Part shown: positions 1 through 11,225 of the stretch, in pieces
How positions within the stretch are numbered: the stretch's first letter is position 1
Layout: each line of letters opens with the position of its first letter
Assembly: GCA_000507305.1 (NCBI GenBank)
Contig: DF240100.1
Coordinates: 62,001-126,000 of the forward strand
Source of the DNA: Breviolum minutum Mf 1.05b.01
Lineage: Eukaryota; Sar; Dinophyceae; Suessiales; Symbiodiniaceae
Direction: 5' to 3'
Length of the DNA: 64,000 bases
Notes under the pieces: model-generated
What the model was told of the DNA's origin: nothing
Databases searched by the model: none
The model's input: only the letters and a program-made list of their open reading frames with translations
Translations under genes and position numbers: made by a program

Positions 1-460
1 CCAAACATCACCAAACAGATATGTTTTGGGGGGTCAGGGTTGAACTGACATAGCCTTTCTATTTCAGCATCTAAATCACTAAAGGCACCACAGGATCCAA
101 AGGCTGTGAGAAGGCTTTGCATAGACATGTGGTATCCTCGGTTCTTTTGTGTCATCTTAATAGGCCTATATACAGGCATCAGAGCCATTGTGACAACTTA
201 CAACTGATTCTTCATGATTATTCCATTTTCATGATGATTCTTCCATGTTCATGCCGTTCAAAAACATTTTAGAACGTTTGATCCAAATGGAACGATTGGT
301 AGGATTTGCGGCCATTTGACGGGATTTGCGCACGAAAAACCAAAAGTGAAGAAATTATTAAACTTTCAGGGGTCTAGGTATGTTCATAAAGGTTCATGTT
401 CTAATGCTATGTTAGTTTAATGGAGTGTACTTGATGTCTTGTTTCTGACCAAATCGGTTG
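1..460. other. No gene or recognised repeat seen
   Basis: AT-rich intergenic or intronic sequence; no exon-like boundaries that I trust. Confidence 0.4.
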
Positions 461-576
461 CCATTTGTCTCGTGAAAGAAACAGGGATCAGCATCTTTTA
501 ACACTAGGCCAACAGGGAAGTAACATTCACGGAATGCACTATTGGGCGGAACATCCCACAAAGATTTATTCATCAT

Positions 577-644
577 CTAACTCATCATCTAACTCATCAC
601 CATCATCATCATCATCATCATCATCGTCGTCGTCGTCGTCGTCG

Positions 645-678
<34 letters not shown>

Positions 679-681
679 TGA
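577..681. repeat. TCA/TCG trinucleotide microsatellite
   Basis: Runs of (TCA)n with an internal (TCG)n block. Open frames through it (poly-Ser, poly-Asp) are shadows of the repeat. Confidence 0.95.
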
Positions 682-1090
682 AGTAGGAAATCAAGATGAC
701 AAGATGGGTATGCATTGTGTTGGTGCTTCTAACTTCTATGTTGTAATCTCTCCACATACCTTAAGTATCGAACAGTTGTTAAAGCCATTTATTTGAGCAA
801 CTTCAACTTCAACTGTACCATACGGCACAAATCTGGACAAGAATGAAGGTATTGTCTGCAACTCAGGAGGAAAAAAAGGTGTATGGATCGTTTCTTTTTC
901 CGTTAAGTGGCGGTCCTTCCTGCTCCAAGATCAACAGCAGGTAGGTTGTCGCCCATTTCTCCAGGACCATCTCCGATAAAACCCACAAATCCCAGTCCCA
1001 ACCGTCCATAGTCTCCAGAACCCCAGCATTTCATAGAATCATCATCCTGATTTTTAGGATCCCGTGGGAACGAACTCTACATTTACCTAC

Positions 1091-1200
1091 TACCCTTCCT
1101 GAAACTAACATTTTCGCACCTGAAAATAGATGGTTGGAATATTAGTTTCCTTTTGGAATGGCCTATTTTCAGGGGCGAACTGTTAGTTTCAGGGAAGATA
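1091..1200. mobile_element. Family C inverted-repeat element
   Basis: Ends TACCCTTCCTGAAACTAACA and TGTTAGTTTCAGGGAAGATA are inverted repeats. The core has GATGGTTGGAAT and TTCCTTTTGG. 110 bp, non-coding, the best-preserved family C copy with both ends. Confidence 0.8.
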
Positions 1201-1388
1201 AATTTATGTACCATAAAAATCAAACACACGTAACTAAATATCCTAGATTTTGTGACACAAAAAAGTCTTGAACGAAAAACCTTGCAGCAAAGCTTCCAAA
1301 ATGGCACAAACGTGGGTATTGCCTGGTCATGGCCAAGGAAAAACACAATTGAGCCACGAAAAAAACAAACTTGTGACATTCCATGATA

Positions 1389-1480
1389 CTGGTTGTTGAA
1401 TAGGGATCCTCATAATGGTTTATTATAATCCCCACATAACTGGGTAGGATTTCATCCCCTATATAACCGAACCAACCAGG
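1389..1480. mobile_element. Family I inverted-repeat element
   Basis: Ends ACTGGTTGTT and AACCAACCAGG are inverted. The interior has AGGGATCCTCAT, a TTTATTATAATCCCCACATA tract and GGATTTCATCCCCTA. Confidence 0.65.
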
Positions 1481-2335
1481 GTTTTTTCATAGTTCGGGTA
1501 GTTGCGTTCTTAAAACCCACTAGTGAGAGTTCATTACACACGCTGGCTAGAAAAAAACTACCCGACAAACATAGGTTATACATGTTACAAATATGCAAGA
1601 CACATATGACATATACACTGGTAGTAAATTTGATGCAAGCCATATGACTGGTTACAGATATGCAAGTTGTTGCACATATATGATATGGCTTTTCAATAAT
1701 GACTTGTATATAACCCCCCGAAAGAAACTATGAAAACCACCCACCCAGGGATCCCAGCAGACAGGTTGGACGCCTCCAACATTCAAAATGGGAGTGGGAT
1801 TAAAAATCAGATGTTGCTCCCCATAAATTTCAGAACTCGTCAAAAGTAGGGACACCGCTTAGATTTTTCTTTCGTCAACGTCGTAAACTTTATACTTTAT
1901 ACATCCCACACCCATCCTGATTCAACTGAAACCTGCCTGATTCAATTGTCTTGGCAAAACGTCCAGAGCCCAGATTGACAGGTTGCAATAAGGTACTTGC
2001 ATCGCCAATGGTTGCGTTGCCTGAGCCGCCATCGGCTCCAAGCTACAAAAAAAACACGTTGACCAAAGGCGAATCACCAAGTTTCTCGAAACGGGTCATC
2101 TCTAAAGGATCTTTCTTTCTTAAAAAGATAAGGGACCGGGGTGAACGTCAAAGACGACAACTCCCATGGGATTTTTTTGGATCCGAACATGCCTTGGAGT
2201 CATATGTTTACAAAAAACATCAATAGCTGACATGTTTTTTTTCATGGTTTTTGAGTGTCCCTTGATATCTATTTCAAGTTGGAGACATTTCATCAACCCC
2301 TCAAAAAAAGGTTCAGAAATTTTCACCCACGTTAA

Positions 2336-2447
2336 CTAGTTGGCACGAGTAGTTTCAACCCAGTTGAAGAAATATTTGTTAAATTGATTTCAAGTTGAAT
2401 CATTTCCCCCGCTTGTAGCCTTGAAAATAAAAAAATTGAAACCACCA
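2336..2447. mobile_element. Family B inverted-repeat element
   Basis: Begins CTAGTTGGCACGAGTAGTTTCAACCC and ends AATTGAAACCACCAC. It has the family B core (GTTAAATTG...TCATTTCCCC). Its right end grades directly into the AACC/ACCAA array. Confidence 0.65.
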
Positions 2448-2955
2448 CAACCAACCAACCAACCAACCAACCACACAACCAACCNACCAAACCAAACCAA
2501 ACCAAACCAAACCAAACCAAACCAAACCAAACCAAACCAAACCAAACCAAACCAAACCAAACCAAACCAAACCAAACCAAACCAAACCAAACCAAACCAA
2601 ACCAAACCAAACCAAACCAAACCAAACCAAACCAAACCAAACCAAACCAAACCAAACCAAACCAAACCAAACCAAACCAAACCAAACCAAACCAAACCAA
2701 ACCAAACCAAACCAAACCAAACCAAACCAAACCAAACCAAACCAAACCAAACCAAACCAAACCAAACCAAACCAAACCAAACCAAACCAAACCAAACCAA
2801 ACCAAACCAAACCAAACCAAACCAAACCAAATCCAACCAAACCAAACCAAACCAAACCAAACCAAACCAAACCAAACCAGACCAACCAACCAACCAACCA
2901 ACCAACCCAACCTACCAACCAACCCAACCTACCAACCAACCCAACCAACCAACCA
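2448..2955. repeat. (ACCAA)n pentanucleotide array with AACC flanks
   Basis: About 395 bp of ACCAA repeats (2,486-2,880) between AACC tetranucleotide runs. One N at 2,485 marks an unresolved base. The array starts exactly at the ACCACC end of a family B element. All long ORFs here are shadows. Confidence 0.97.
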
Positions 2956-2983
2956 CCTTTGTCACCCCATGTTGAAAACTCAC

Positions 2984-3348
2984 CAACAAATGGTGGGATT
3001 CCAAGTCACTCTCTTGTCCAAGTTGACCTTCTGCACCTCGACCCCAACACCACAAAACCTCGATGGTGCAGTCACCCCTCTTGGGGACGACGTTTTCAAA
3101 TCTTTGAGGCAAGAAGAACGATCTCTATAAAAACATATAAAAATCCATCTCTGACAAACAAACTACTACGTTTTTTCACTGGGAGGAAGAGGAATATGGC
3201 CACCTCACATGAAACAATTTTTCTTAAATCATTGGATTATTTTCAACCTACCATCCGATTGCGATGAGATGAAATCACACCCAGAAACGGTGTCTTTGAT
3301 CCAACAACTATGGTCAGTGCCAGCTGAAAGGGTGGCAGCCCTGGCAAC
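2984..3348 (-). CDS. RCC1-like repeat exons (fragment)
   Basis: Exons 3348-3289 and 3079-2984, both phase 0. Together they read SAGTDHSCWIKDT, then after the junction VLWCWGRGAEGQLGQES. This is the RCC1 blade pattern: AG..HSCAL followed by a WG...GQLG motif. The second exon ends at a consensus donor GTGAGT. RCC1 repeats form seven-bladed propellers, used in Ran exchange factors and many other binding proteins. Bases 3,349-3,422, just upstream on the minus strand, are also open with an acceptor (TTCACAG) and read SVPMDANAVIWAMDRRGRLD; which frame is used there is unclear. Confidence 0.45.
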
Positions 3349-3812
3349 CTTTGCGAAGGTCGTCAAGACGACCACGGCGATCCATGGCCCAGATGACAGC
3401 ATTGGCATCCATTGGCACGGAGCTGTGAATTGATTGGAGCTGAAATATATGAAGATTTTGCCTGAAGATTTTGCCAACCCTAAAAAACAACCAGTTTTCA
3501 AATGGATGTTTGGTGAAACTACCAATTTTTCATGTAATGATTTTAGAGTCAGCCAATTGAAACAACCACCATTTCTAGATTGGATGGCCATCAGGCTTGA
3601 GGTGGTTTTGCTTAATTTCGACAGATTTTCTTTCAGGATTGGATAAGCAGTTGCTTCTGATTCATGACCCTATCTGTCCTGTCCTACCTGTCTTTGTTGG
3701 ATTCTCTTTAAATGTAGCTTGGAAAAAAAAAACAGCCTGCGGTTCGATACACTTCAATTGATACTCTGCTTAATACTACTTGGCGTCAATCTATTGAGAC
3801 GTCATCGTCCAC

Positions 3813-3869
3813 CTGAAGAACAGCCAACAAGTGAAGTGCTGGAACAACATCTTTGGTACCAATGCCAAA
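3813..3869 (-). CDS. Possible small exon, unknown
   Basis: 57 bp, phase 0, between acceptor TTTTTGCAAG and donor CAG|GTGGAC; reads FGIGTKDVVPALHLLAVLQ. The same DNA is also open on the plus strand up to a GTAAGC donor at 3,896, so strand is uncertain. Minus is preferred for its boundaries and the neighbouring RCC1-like exons. Confidence 0.28.
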
Positions 3870-4474
3870 CTTGCAAAAACTGCATCTTTGATGGTAAGCA
3901 ACATCAGTCGCCTCTGTTTTTTTCCGAAAGAGAGCAAACAGCATTTTTCGAAAAAGAAAAAAAGACGCATCCTCCAGGACTCGACGACCAAGAGAGAAAT
4001 AAGACAACAAATAAATGTCTCCATTTCATCCTCTCGACGTAAAACGCTGCCATTTGGCAGACTGGTTTCCGGAGGGAAAAAAACAATGTCTAAGTCTAAT
4101 TCACTCTAGTAGTGTCTAATTTCACATCTTCACTCGCAACCACTGCCTGAGTCGCCATGTACATGGTTGAACGGATCCAACAGAATTTGACAGATAGTCT
4201 TGAGGGTTCAATCCTGAACACTGGAGATAATCCCATTCAACTTGAATGGCGTATATGTGTGTATATGTGTAGTGCAGGAGTTGTTCCATCAACTTTTATT
4301 TTAGATGACACTGGTTTTACATGAATTTTACTTCATTTTTTTTGATACACATCCCCAAGGTTCACTAGAAAACTTGGAGTATCTTGCCCCACACTTGAAA
4401 GTCTCAACAATGCTACACCAATCTGGAAAAAAGAAAAAAACTGAAAGAGGCAAGGGACCTACCAAAACAAAAAC

Positions 4475-4582
4475 TACACCCTGGAAAATTATTGGCTGGA
4501 ACCTGAACATCACCCGTTTGAAAAGGAAAATCATCTTCCAAACCTCCATTATTGGGGTTCCATGTCAATTTTCCAGGGTGTA
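4475..4582. mobile_element. Family H inverted-repeat element, perfect 16-bp ends
   Basis: TACACCCTGGAAAATT at one end and its exact reverse complement at the other, 108 bp apart. Core GGAAAATCATCTTCCAAACC. The terminal TA on both sides fits a TA target duplication. Confidence 0.85.
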
Positions 4583-4780
4583 CCTCAAAAAATACCGATA
4601 TTGACAACGAAACACACATCTTGGGTCCGATATTTTTTTGGGGGGAAGCCGATTCTTTCGACGTCGGACCCGTCCTCAACGCTAATGGAATCCGTGCGGA
4701 CCGTCCTCCTGCGGCGACCAGAAGGAGCTTGTTTTGTAATGGTGCGGAATCAGCAAACATCCGCAAATATCATATGTTTC

Positions 4781-4890
4781 ATATATGGGTGTTTCCAAAA
4801 ATAGGGGTACCCCAAAATGGATGGTTTGTAATGGAAAACCCTATTAAGATGGATGATTTGGGGGTACCACTTTTGGGAAACATCCATATG
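4781..4890. mobile_element. Family E inverted-repeat element
   Basis: ATATGGGTGTTTCCAAAA and TTTTGGGAAACATCCATATG form inverted ends. The interior has GGGGTACCCC and TGGATGGTTTGTAATGGAAA. Confidence 0.8.
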
Positions 4891-5337
4891 TTCATATCTA
4901 TCATCATATCTATAGCATCATACCTATCATCTGTCAACTTTTTTGACCTGTCATCAATCATCAACGTCATGTTGTTCTTGATCGTGGTCTTCATCATCAA
5001 CCATCATCCATCATCCATCATCAGTCATCAATCATGACGATGACTGGACTTGACTGTCCAAACCTATCTCCCGACACCTAAAATTGCCACAACCACAACA
5101 ACTGTACACGTTCCTCGCTAAGATGCCACAAACATCGGTGAGAATTTCTATTCGGAACTGTGCCCACACAACCATTGAGTCAGAATGTGTTGGTAATTTC
5201 TGTGGCACATGATACTGATTTTTTCGATAAAACAAAAGTGCACATAAATTTCAATAAACATCTGATACTCAAACATGACTCCATGACACATGACTGCTTC
5301 ATATAGAATCTTCCCTAAGCTTCAAGGTGAAAATAAA

Positions 5338-5452
5338 CATATGGGTGTTTCCAACAATAGGGGTACCCCAAAATGGATGGTTTGTAATGGAAAACCCTAT
5401 CAAAATGGATGATTGGGGGGAAAACCCCACTATTTTGGGAAACACCCATATA
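5338..5452. mobile_element. Family E inverted-repeat element
   Basis: CATATGGGTGTTTCCAACA and TTTTGGGAAACACCCATAT at the ends. Very close to the copy at 4,781-4,890, only 450 bp away. Confidence 0.8.
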
Positions 5453-5919
5453 AAGAAAGCACCTATCATTCCTTCATCCGAATATACTCTGATCATTCCA
5501 CCCAGGCCTTTTTGCATGAAGAAGGACCCCTCCACCAGATCCCAACTGTTGGGTCACCCTTAGCCACAAGCCACGAATGTCATGGGATATTTGGTGGTAC
5601 CAAAACAGGGGGCATGATATGACCAACCCAAATAATGCACGATTTTTCAGGGAAATCCTTCAAATTTTGCAATTTACCATACATTTGCATTGTTTGACTT
5701 CCCCAAAATATTTCCCATTTGATGATCGCAAAATGCTGCAGGGCCAAATCTTGTCGTTTTCCCCCGTTTTTTTGTTTGCCAATTTTTTTCTTCCAACGAA
5801 ATTCTGAGGACGTCACGAGTCTGCTTTGGCCAACCAACCCTCAGCGGTTTCTGTGGTTGTAAAAAGTGGCTTGTTTTATCCATGTCAGTTTTCTCCATGA
5901 AAACTCCCGCAAACCAACA

Positions 5920-6040
5920 TACTGTTGATGGAAAAAATCCGGTAAACTCGCCAGTTGAGGTGAAGGTAGTTAAAATCCCATTATTCTTAGGGTCTTATAC
6001 ATCTCAGGTGGTTGTTTGGGATTTCTTCCAATCAACAGTA
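5920..6040. mobile_element. Family G inverted-repeat element
   Basis: TACTGTTGATGGAAAAAATCC and GGATTTCTTCCAATCAACAGTA at the ends. Interior CCAGTTGAGGTGAAGGTAGT and TCCCATTATT. Directly abutted by a family C copy. Confidence 0.78.
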
Positions 6041-6128
6041 GCGCCTGAAAATAGGGGTTCCCAAAAGGAAAGGATCGTATTCTAACCACCAATTTTCAGG
6101 TGCGAAAATGTTTGTTTCAGGGAGGGTA
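6041..6128. mobile_element. Family C element, 5' end lost
   Basis: Core with GGAAAGGATCGTATTCTAACC and end TTTGTTTCAGGGAGGGTA. Its missing end is replaced by the family G element, indicating nested or adjacent insertion. Confidence 0.65.
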
Positions 6129-6602
6129 AACTCTCTTGGACTTGCAAGACAAAACAACTCTGTCTTGGACTGATTTTTAAAAAAACAGGTCTGATTACAT
6201 GATTTTCATTCCCAAGTTGGATGTATTCAAGTCTTCCACGCAGTTTTGGATTTAGAATACTCCACACTGTTTCGAACTAAAATGGAGACGATTTATATCA
6301 CTTTGTCTTCCAGCACCATCAGTGCGAATTTCATCTCATCATTTTGACGTCGACTTATATCATTTGATTTTTGGTTCACATATTTTATCGTCACTTTTGT
6401 GTCTGCATGTCCTCATTGTTTTTAGTTGTTCATCATCAAATAGGTGTGACTCTTAAATCTGAATCATCATCCAAATGCTTATTTTGTTTGATTAGATACT
6501 TAATTACAAGTTACAACAAATAAAGAACACTCAAAGCAAAAACACCTCAGCAAAATCACGGAAAAGATCCATTAAAAAATTCACACACCTCCCAATTTTT
6601 AT

Positions 6603-6690
6603 CTAGTTGGTGGTTTCAACCCATTCTAAAAATATGTGTCAAATTTCCCCAATTTTCGTGGTGATAATAAAAATTTTGAAACCATCAACC
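6603..6690. mobile_element. Family B inverted-repeat element
   Basis: CTAGTTGGTGGTTTCAACCC to TTGAAACCATCAACC, 88 bp. Confidence 0.75.
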
Positions 6691-7109
6691 TGTTATTTTT
6701 AGGTGCATCGAATTTTACATCCACTGCGTTCCGACCCACGGAAATTTTGTGGCGTTCCGACACTAAAGGTGCGCGTCTTCGAGCTGGAACGCACCGAAAG
6801 AGTAAGCTCCTGGAGTAGCGAAACGCTTAGGACATTGGGAATTTCCTAAAAAAGATCCAACCAACAAAAACACGAGAGAAATTTGTGGTTGATGTACAAA
6901 AATTGCTGAAACTGAAAATGAATCTCTATATAAAATGTTCCTAAAAATTCCAAAAAGGTCGGGTTTTTGATCTGGGAAATCTTAATTTTGGGATGCCAGT
7001 CACCCCCGGGGCCAAAAATGGAAAAACCAGGAGGCGTTCATAACTTTTTGTTAAAAGCTCTGCGGATCACGAAAAAGGATCCATCCCAAGTTACAATATG
7101 ACCCATGCT

Positions 7110-7197
7110 ACCATCCATGGGATGGAAAACGGCATATTTACATACATGAATGGGTTGATTTTTATGGTTTTAATATACCATACATGGATCCTATGGG
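7110..7197. mobile_element. Family A inverted-repeat element
   Basis: ACCATCCATGGGA ... TACATGGATCCTATGGG, with GGTTGATTTTTATGG in the middle. Confidence 0.65.
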
Positions 7198-7350
7198 TGA
7201 TGAATGCAGTTCACAGATGTTGTTTTTATCTTCATATTTCATCAGAGTTCATCATAATATATCAACTGTGATTCAACTGTGTATCATAGTCATAGTGCAT
7301 CATCAAAATGCCGTGGTATAAAGTATTTATATACACATGTCTGGTATATT

Positions 7351-7425
7351 TACCTACATGAAACCCATAAAAATCAACCCATTAATGTATTGGTAAATAT
7401 GCCGTTCGTCCCATGGATGGTATGG
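7351..7425. mobile_element. Family A element, partial
   Basis: TGGTATATTTACCTACATGAA, AAAATCAACCCATT and GTCCCATGGATGGTATGG; one arm shortened. Confidence 0.6.
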
Positions 7426-7617
7426 CTATATAAAGTTACAATCTCATCTTCAAACACACAACATCTTCGATAAACTCCACACCTGCAAGGCAGCCAGATC
7501 TTTGGACAATGGGGACCTCAAAAGCTGCATCAAGCAGCAAACCCTTACCTAAGACGAATCCTGACCCCTCAAAACGGTGGCAATTTTTTGAGAACCCTCC
7601 CCAAAAAAAACCACAAA

Positions 7618-7692
7618 CTAGTTGGTGGTTTCAACCTGGGAATCTTCCCCAAATAGGGGTGAAAGTAAAAATATTTGAAACCACCACCCAGC
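7618..7692. mobile_element. Family B element, internally deleted
   Basis: CTAGTTGGTGGTTTCAACC and ATTTGAAACCACCACCCAGC. Lacks the GAAAAATATG...CAAATTGG middle part found in longer copies. Confidence 0.72.
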
Positions 7693-7834
7693 AAATTTGC
7701 GATACAAACAGTGCTTCATTGTTCACAATCTCCATTTTGTCAGGGTTTTTGTTCCACTGATTCTTGTTGAAAAGTTCGTGATTTTCCACCGAGTGGATCG
7801 AGTTACACTAAAAGTTACACCAAGATACAAATCC

Positions 7835-7880
7835 TCACCATAACTGGATAGGATTTCATCCCCTAAAACTGAACCAGGTT
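7835..7880. mobile_element. Family I fragment
   Basis: CATAACTGGATAGGATTTCATCCCCTA...GAACCAGG; only the right half is left. Confidence 0.45.
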
Positions 7881-8013
7881 TTTTTGTTCTCATTCCAACC
7901 AGGGGCTTTCCTGTTCTCTCAAGGGGAGTGGAAATTTTTACACCAAGATACAAAGGTGGACTTGTTTCATCTCGATGCAATTCCTCATTGATTTTGCTCA
8001 TCGAGGCTTTCAC

Positions 8014-8632
8014 CTTCAGATCCGGTGAGCAAAACTCCCATTGGGCACTGGACGGATCCGTCCGGGGTCCGATTCCGGGAAAAATGAAAATCTACTCCCC
8101 CTGAAAACTAACATGACATTAAAAAATCACCATTTTCAATAGGAAATACATCTTCAAATGGTGGATTCTCCAGCCAGTCATGTTAGTTGTCTGGGTGGCG
8201 CCGTTGATGTAGTAGGTAAATATACGTCCTCGTCCCATGGATCCTATCAGTTTGGATTTGAGTAAAAAGTTTGGGTGGAAAGATTTCTTGAGTTGAAATT
8301 GCGGGGTGGATTTGGTGGAAAGATTTGTTGGGGGGTGGATTTTGATGTTAATTTTGCGGGGTTGATTTGTCATCTGCAAAGATCACCAAAAGCAACAAAT
8401 CAAGTCTTTTGATGCCAAAATTTTCAATTTGGATCTCTGTCCTTCCACAATCTTCAAAGTCATCATTTCTGACAAACCATTCTGCACAGCGTTTCGAAAG
8501 GTGAACCTGGAGACTCGTTCGACGTCTCTGCTCCAAATCGGACATCTCGACATCCTCAAACTCGGGTGAGAGCTCCAAGTTGTCTCGTAGGCCTCTCAAG
8601 CAGACTTCTGCGAGAAACCTGTGAATTCTCAA
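8014..8632 (-). CDS. Spliced gene fragment, unknown product
   Basis: Exon 8632-8507 (126 bp, phase 0) between acceptor TTTTTTTCAG and donor CAG|GTTCACC reads FLAEVCLRGLRDNLELSPEF, then a charged stretch MSDLEQRRRTSLQ. A second candidate exon, 8047-8014, starts in phase after GTCCAG and ends at GAAG|GTGAAA. The intron between them contains a family D element (8,097-8,195). No family recognised. Confidence 0.4.
8097..8195. mobile_element. Family D inverted-repeat element in an intron
   Basis: CCCCTGAAAACTAACATGAC and GTCATGTTAGTTGTCTGGG at the ends. Core CCATTTTCAATAGGAAATAC and TCTTCAAATGGTGGATT. Lies between exons 8,014-8,047 and 8,507-8,632. Confidence 0.78.
8205..8258. mobile_element. Family A fragment
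   Basis: TAGTAGGTAAATATACG and CGTCCCATGGATCCTATC; one arm only. Confidence 0.55.
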
Positions 8633-9094
8633 CTGAAAAAAACTGGAAATATATACAAAAATAAAAAACAACACAAACATGTATGAAACATGGTCTACTT
8701 TCAGGAACATTGAACTACAAATTAAATAATGCTGCCTGGCATACTTTCCGACATGACTATCATATACTATCAAACATGATAACACCATATAAAATCCTAG
8801 AGCAGAAATGGCCTAACATCAACTTTCAACCTGCAAAATGGGATCCCGAATCCATCCGACCCAACAAAAATCAATGCACAAGCATGACATTTTGGATACG
8901 ACTTTCGTAGTTCCCTAGAAGTAAATGGTGAAGTAACCAAATCGCATAGATTATTTTGTGATTGAAAAAATAGTCTTTAATCTTTGGTTCTACAAGAGAA
9001 AGGCCTAAGGCAACTTCGTAATATTTGGAATCGTGACATAACATCAAAAGGTTCCTCCTCTTCTGTCCAATAGGTTTAGTTAATCATATTGATT

Positions 9095-9202
9095 GGAAGA
9101 AATTCCATTCCCAACCACCGAAAGGATGTGTGTAACCCGTCGTAAATAATGGTGATTTCAACTACCTTCACCTCCCTCAACTGGTGAGTTGATCCCGGAT
9201 TG
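9095..9202. mobile_element. Family G element, diverged
   Basis: GATTGGAAGAAATTCCATTCCCAACC at one end and CTGGTGAGTTGATCCCGGATT at the other. Interior GTAAATAATGG. About 20 bp from the donor of exon 9,224-9,295. Confidence 0.6.
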
Positions 9203-9223
9203 CTTCCATTTCGCAGCAGTCAC

Positions 9224-9295
9224 CAGCAGTCACTATTCGCTGCGTATCCCAGTCCACCTCCAAGCTTCACATGCACCATATCCTTAGTGGTCCAG
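9224..9295 (-). CDS. Candidate exon, unknown product
   Basis: 72 bp between acceptor CCCAACAG and donor CTG|GTGACTG; reads WTTKDMVHVKLGGGLGYA. A family G element begins about 20 bp downstream of the donor (9,095-9,202). It could belong to the same gene as 8,014-8,632, but the phases do not join directly. Confidence 0.33.
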
Positions 9296-9599
9296 CTGTT
9301 GGGTGGTGAACTAGAAGCTGAGTACAAGAATTTTGGGGATTTCAGGCTTTGCCGTTTCATCACCTGAGAAATTTCCCTACAAAAATTGGGTTGAAACCCG
9401 GGACATCACCAACAAAACTTGCTACCTGTCAATCTTTTGTTGGGTTGATTTTCCCATGTAACAAGGTTCTTCTGGTGGACCCCGGTATTGAAAGGTGAAA
9501 ACAAAAAAAACGGATACATAAACATGATCAAACCATACAAGGATACAACGACTTTAGTAGCTGCAAGTCAATTTAATATGACTTTTCTTAGTATTTCAT

Positions 9600-9795
9600 G
9601 GGTTTGTCACATGCGCGCTCTCGATATTTTGGGCAACCTGTCTGTTCCACATGTTCGCTGCTTCTCAAGATCTGGGTATCCCTCACGGCTGGCCAATTGC
9701 CCTCTCGTCGCTGGGCCTTGCCAGAAAATTCATTTGTGCTGAGAAAACCGATTGTGGCAGCTCCAAATTTGTATCTCTTACAGGTGCCTTTCATT
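9600..9795. other. Exon-like open segment, strand unresolved
   Basis: Unusually high GC and open on both strands. Plus reads DLGIPHGWPIALSSLGLARK; minus reads GKAQRREGNWPAVRD. Possible splice sites occur on both strands. Probably contains an exon, but I cannot choose. Confidence 0.25.
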
Positions 9796-9883
9796 TTGTT
9801 GATTCATCGATGCAATGCAAATTCTATCATTTTTTGATGCAAAATCAGATTCCAACAAAAAAAATCCCATCAAATTTCATATA

Positions 9884-9934
9884 CCCATAGGATCCATGGG
9901 ACGATTGTATATTTCCCTACATGGATCCTGTGGG
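9884..9934. mobile_element. Family A element, minimal copy
   Basis: CCCATAGGATCCATGGGACG, GTATATTTCCCTACATGGATCC and TGTGGG: 51 bp, both terminal CCCATAGGATCC arms kept and the middle deleted. Confidence 0.65.
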
Positions 9935-10846
9935 ATATATATATATATATTTCATCTTGTAAGTTTTTGGTGTTTTTTCATGGTTTTCCCCATGGTTCCC
10001 GAAAACGACCCGCCTTGATCAGTTCATCAGCTTGTTGTAGCTTCTTTCGATGATGATATGCACGTAAGGTACCAAAGCCATGTTGGACTGGCGCTAAAAA
10101 AGGCAATCACTGGAGATTCTCGAGAAGTTGGTATTGAAGGGGATGGCTTTTTGTAGAAAAGGTGGTAAAACTTTGATGGAAGCCCAAAAAAAAATGACAG
10201 GATAACACTCCCTCCAAATACCAGGAAAACAACCAACGAAACAGGATTTTTTTGTTGTTTTGGAGTCGAATCTGTTTGACAATTGACAAACAAAAACCGA
10301 TGAACAACATGTTTTTGTGTGATTTTCCTGCCCAAAACAAGATCTGATTGGAATGATCATCATCTTCCTGAAAGGTTTGAGGTTAAAATCATCAGCTAGA
10401 AACCCACTGTGCTAAAATATCTGGGACCCTTCCGGATGGGATTATTCAGATTGCTTAACTGGTTTTTAAACATCATTTTTTTTCGGGGAAGTCTCAGATT
10501 TGTTGGTGAAAACAAAATCACCCACGAAAACCAAAGACCTCATGGCAGAGGTCTGCAGGTCGTTATGTTCACCTGAAATTCCTTGAGTGTACCATAACGA
10601 AAAGGTAGTGTCATGCACTATGATGAAAATTGCTGAGACCCAACCCAAAGGAACTAAAATGAAGAGACACACCCAGGCAATTTCCATCTTGCAAAAATTA
10701 TGAAGTAATCAAAGTGTCTTGATCCATTGGTCTTCACAATTTTCAACGTCACAGAAAAACTCGCGCACTATTTTGGGGCACCTTCCACTTTCTCAACAAG
10801 CTGTTTCCTCTCTGCACTGCGACGATCATCATGGATTTTCACCTCG
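9935..10846. other. Intergenic or intronic sequence
   Basis: Short open stretches only (a hydrophobic minus-strand one, IAWVCLFILVPLGWVSAIFI, near 10,640-10,690 could be a membrane exon). Nothing convincing. Confidence 0.3.
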
Positions 10847-10908
10847 GCAACACCAGCACCAACACCAGCACCAACACCACCACCAACACCACCAACACCA
10901 CCAACACC

Positions 10909-10940
<32 letters not shown>

Positions 10941-10993
10941 GAAGAACACCAACAGCAGCAACAACAACAACAACAACAGCAACAACACCAACC

Positions 10994-11032
<39 letters not shown>

Positions 11033-11038
11033 ACAATA
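10847..11038. repeat. CAC/CAA/CAT microsatellite cluster
   Basis: Consecutive (ACCAGC), (CAC), (CAA) and (CAT) blocks. Open in several frames (poly-His, poly-Thr, poly-Asn) with no sign of a gene. Confidence 0.93.
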
Positions 11039-11157
11039 ATTCTCTTCATCCAACAAATGTCAATCAATCTCGCCAGGTCGCCACATAGGTCGGACCTTGC
11101 CTGAGAAACGATTCTCGACAGAAATCGCTGTCGAAACCAATACCCTCCGGATAACAC

Positions 11158-11225
11158 CTCGCCCCTGAAAAATGGATGGTTTGGAAGACGATCCTTTCCC
11201 AAAAGGGGAAAACTCGCTGTTCAAC
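11158..11225. mobile_element. Family C core fragment
   Basis: TCGCCCCTGAAAAATGGATGG ... GAAGACGATCCTTTCCC...GGGGAAAACTCGC; outer ends lost. Confidence 0.5.

Noticed and set aside
465..757. Poly-Ser and poly-Asp ORFs
   Set aside because: Shadows of the TCA/TCG microsatellite.
2486..2880. (TTTGG)n as telomere-like repeat
   Set aside because: Dinoflagellate telomeres are of the TTTAGGG type; this unit differs and is internal.
2332..2975. Four long ORFs of repeating FGLVW / NQTKP
   Set aside because: They are translations of the ACCAA array, which is open in all frames on both strands; no gene.
10719..11202. Poly-His, poly-Thr, poly-Val and poly-Asp ORFs
   Set aside because: Shadows of the CAC/CAA/CAT repeats.
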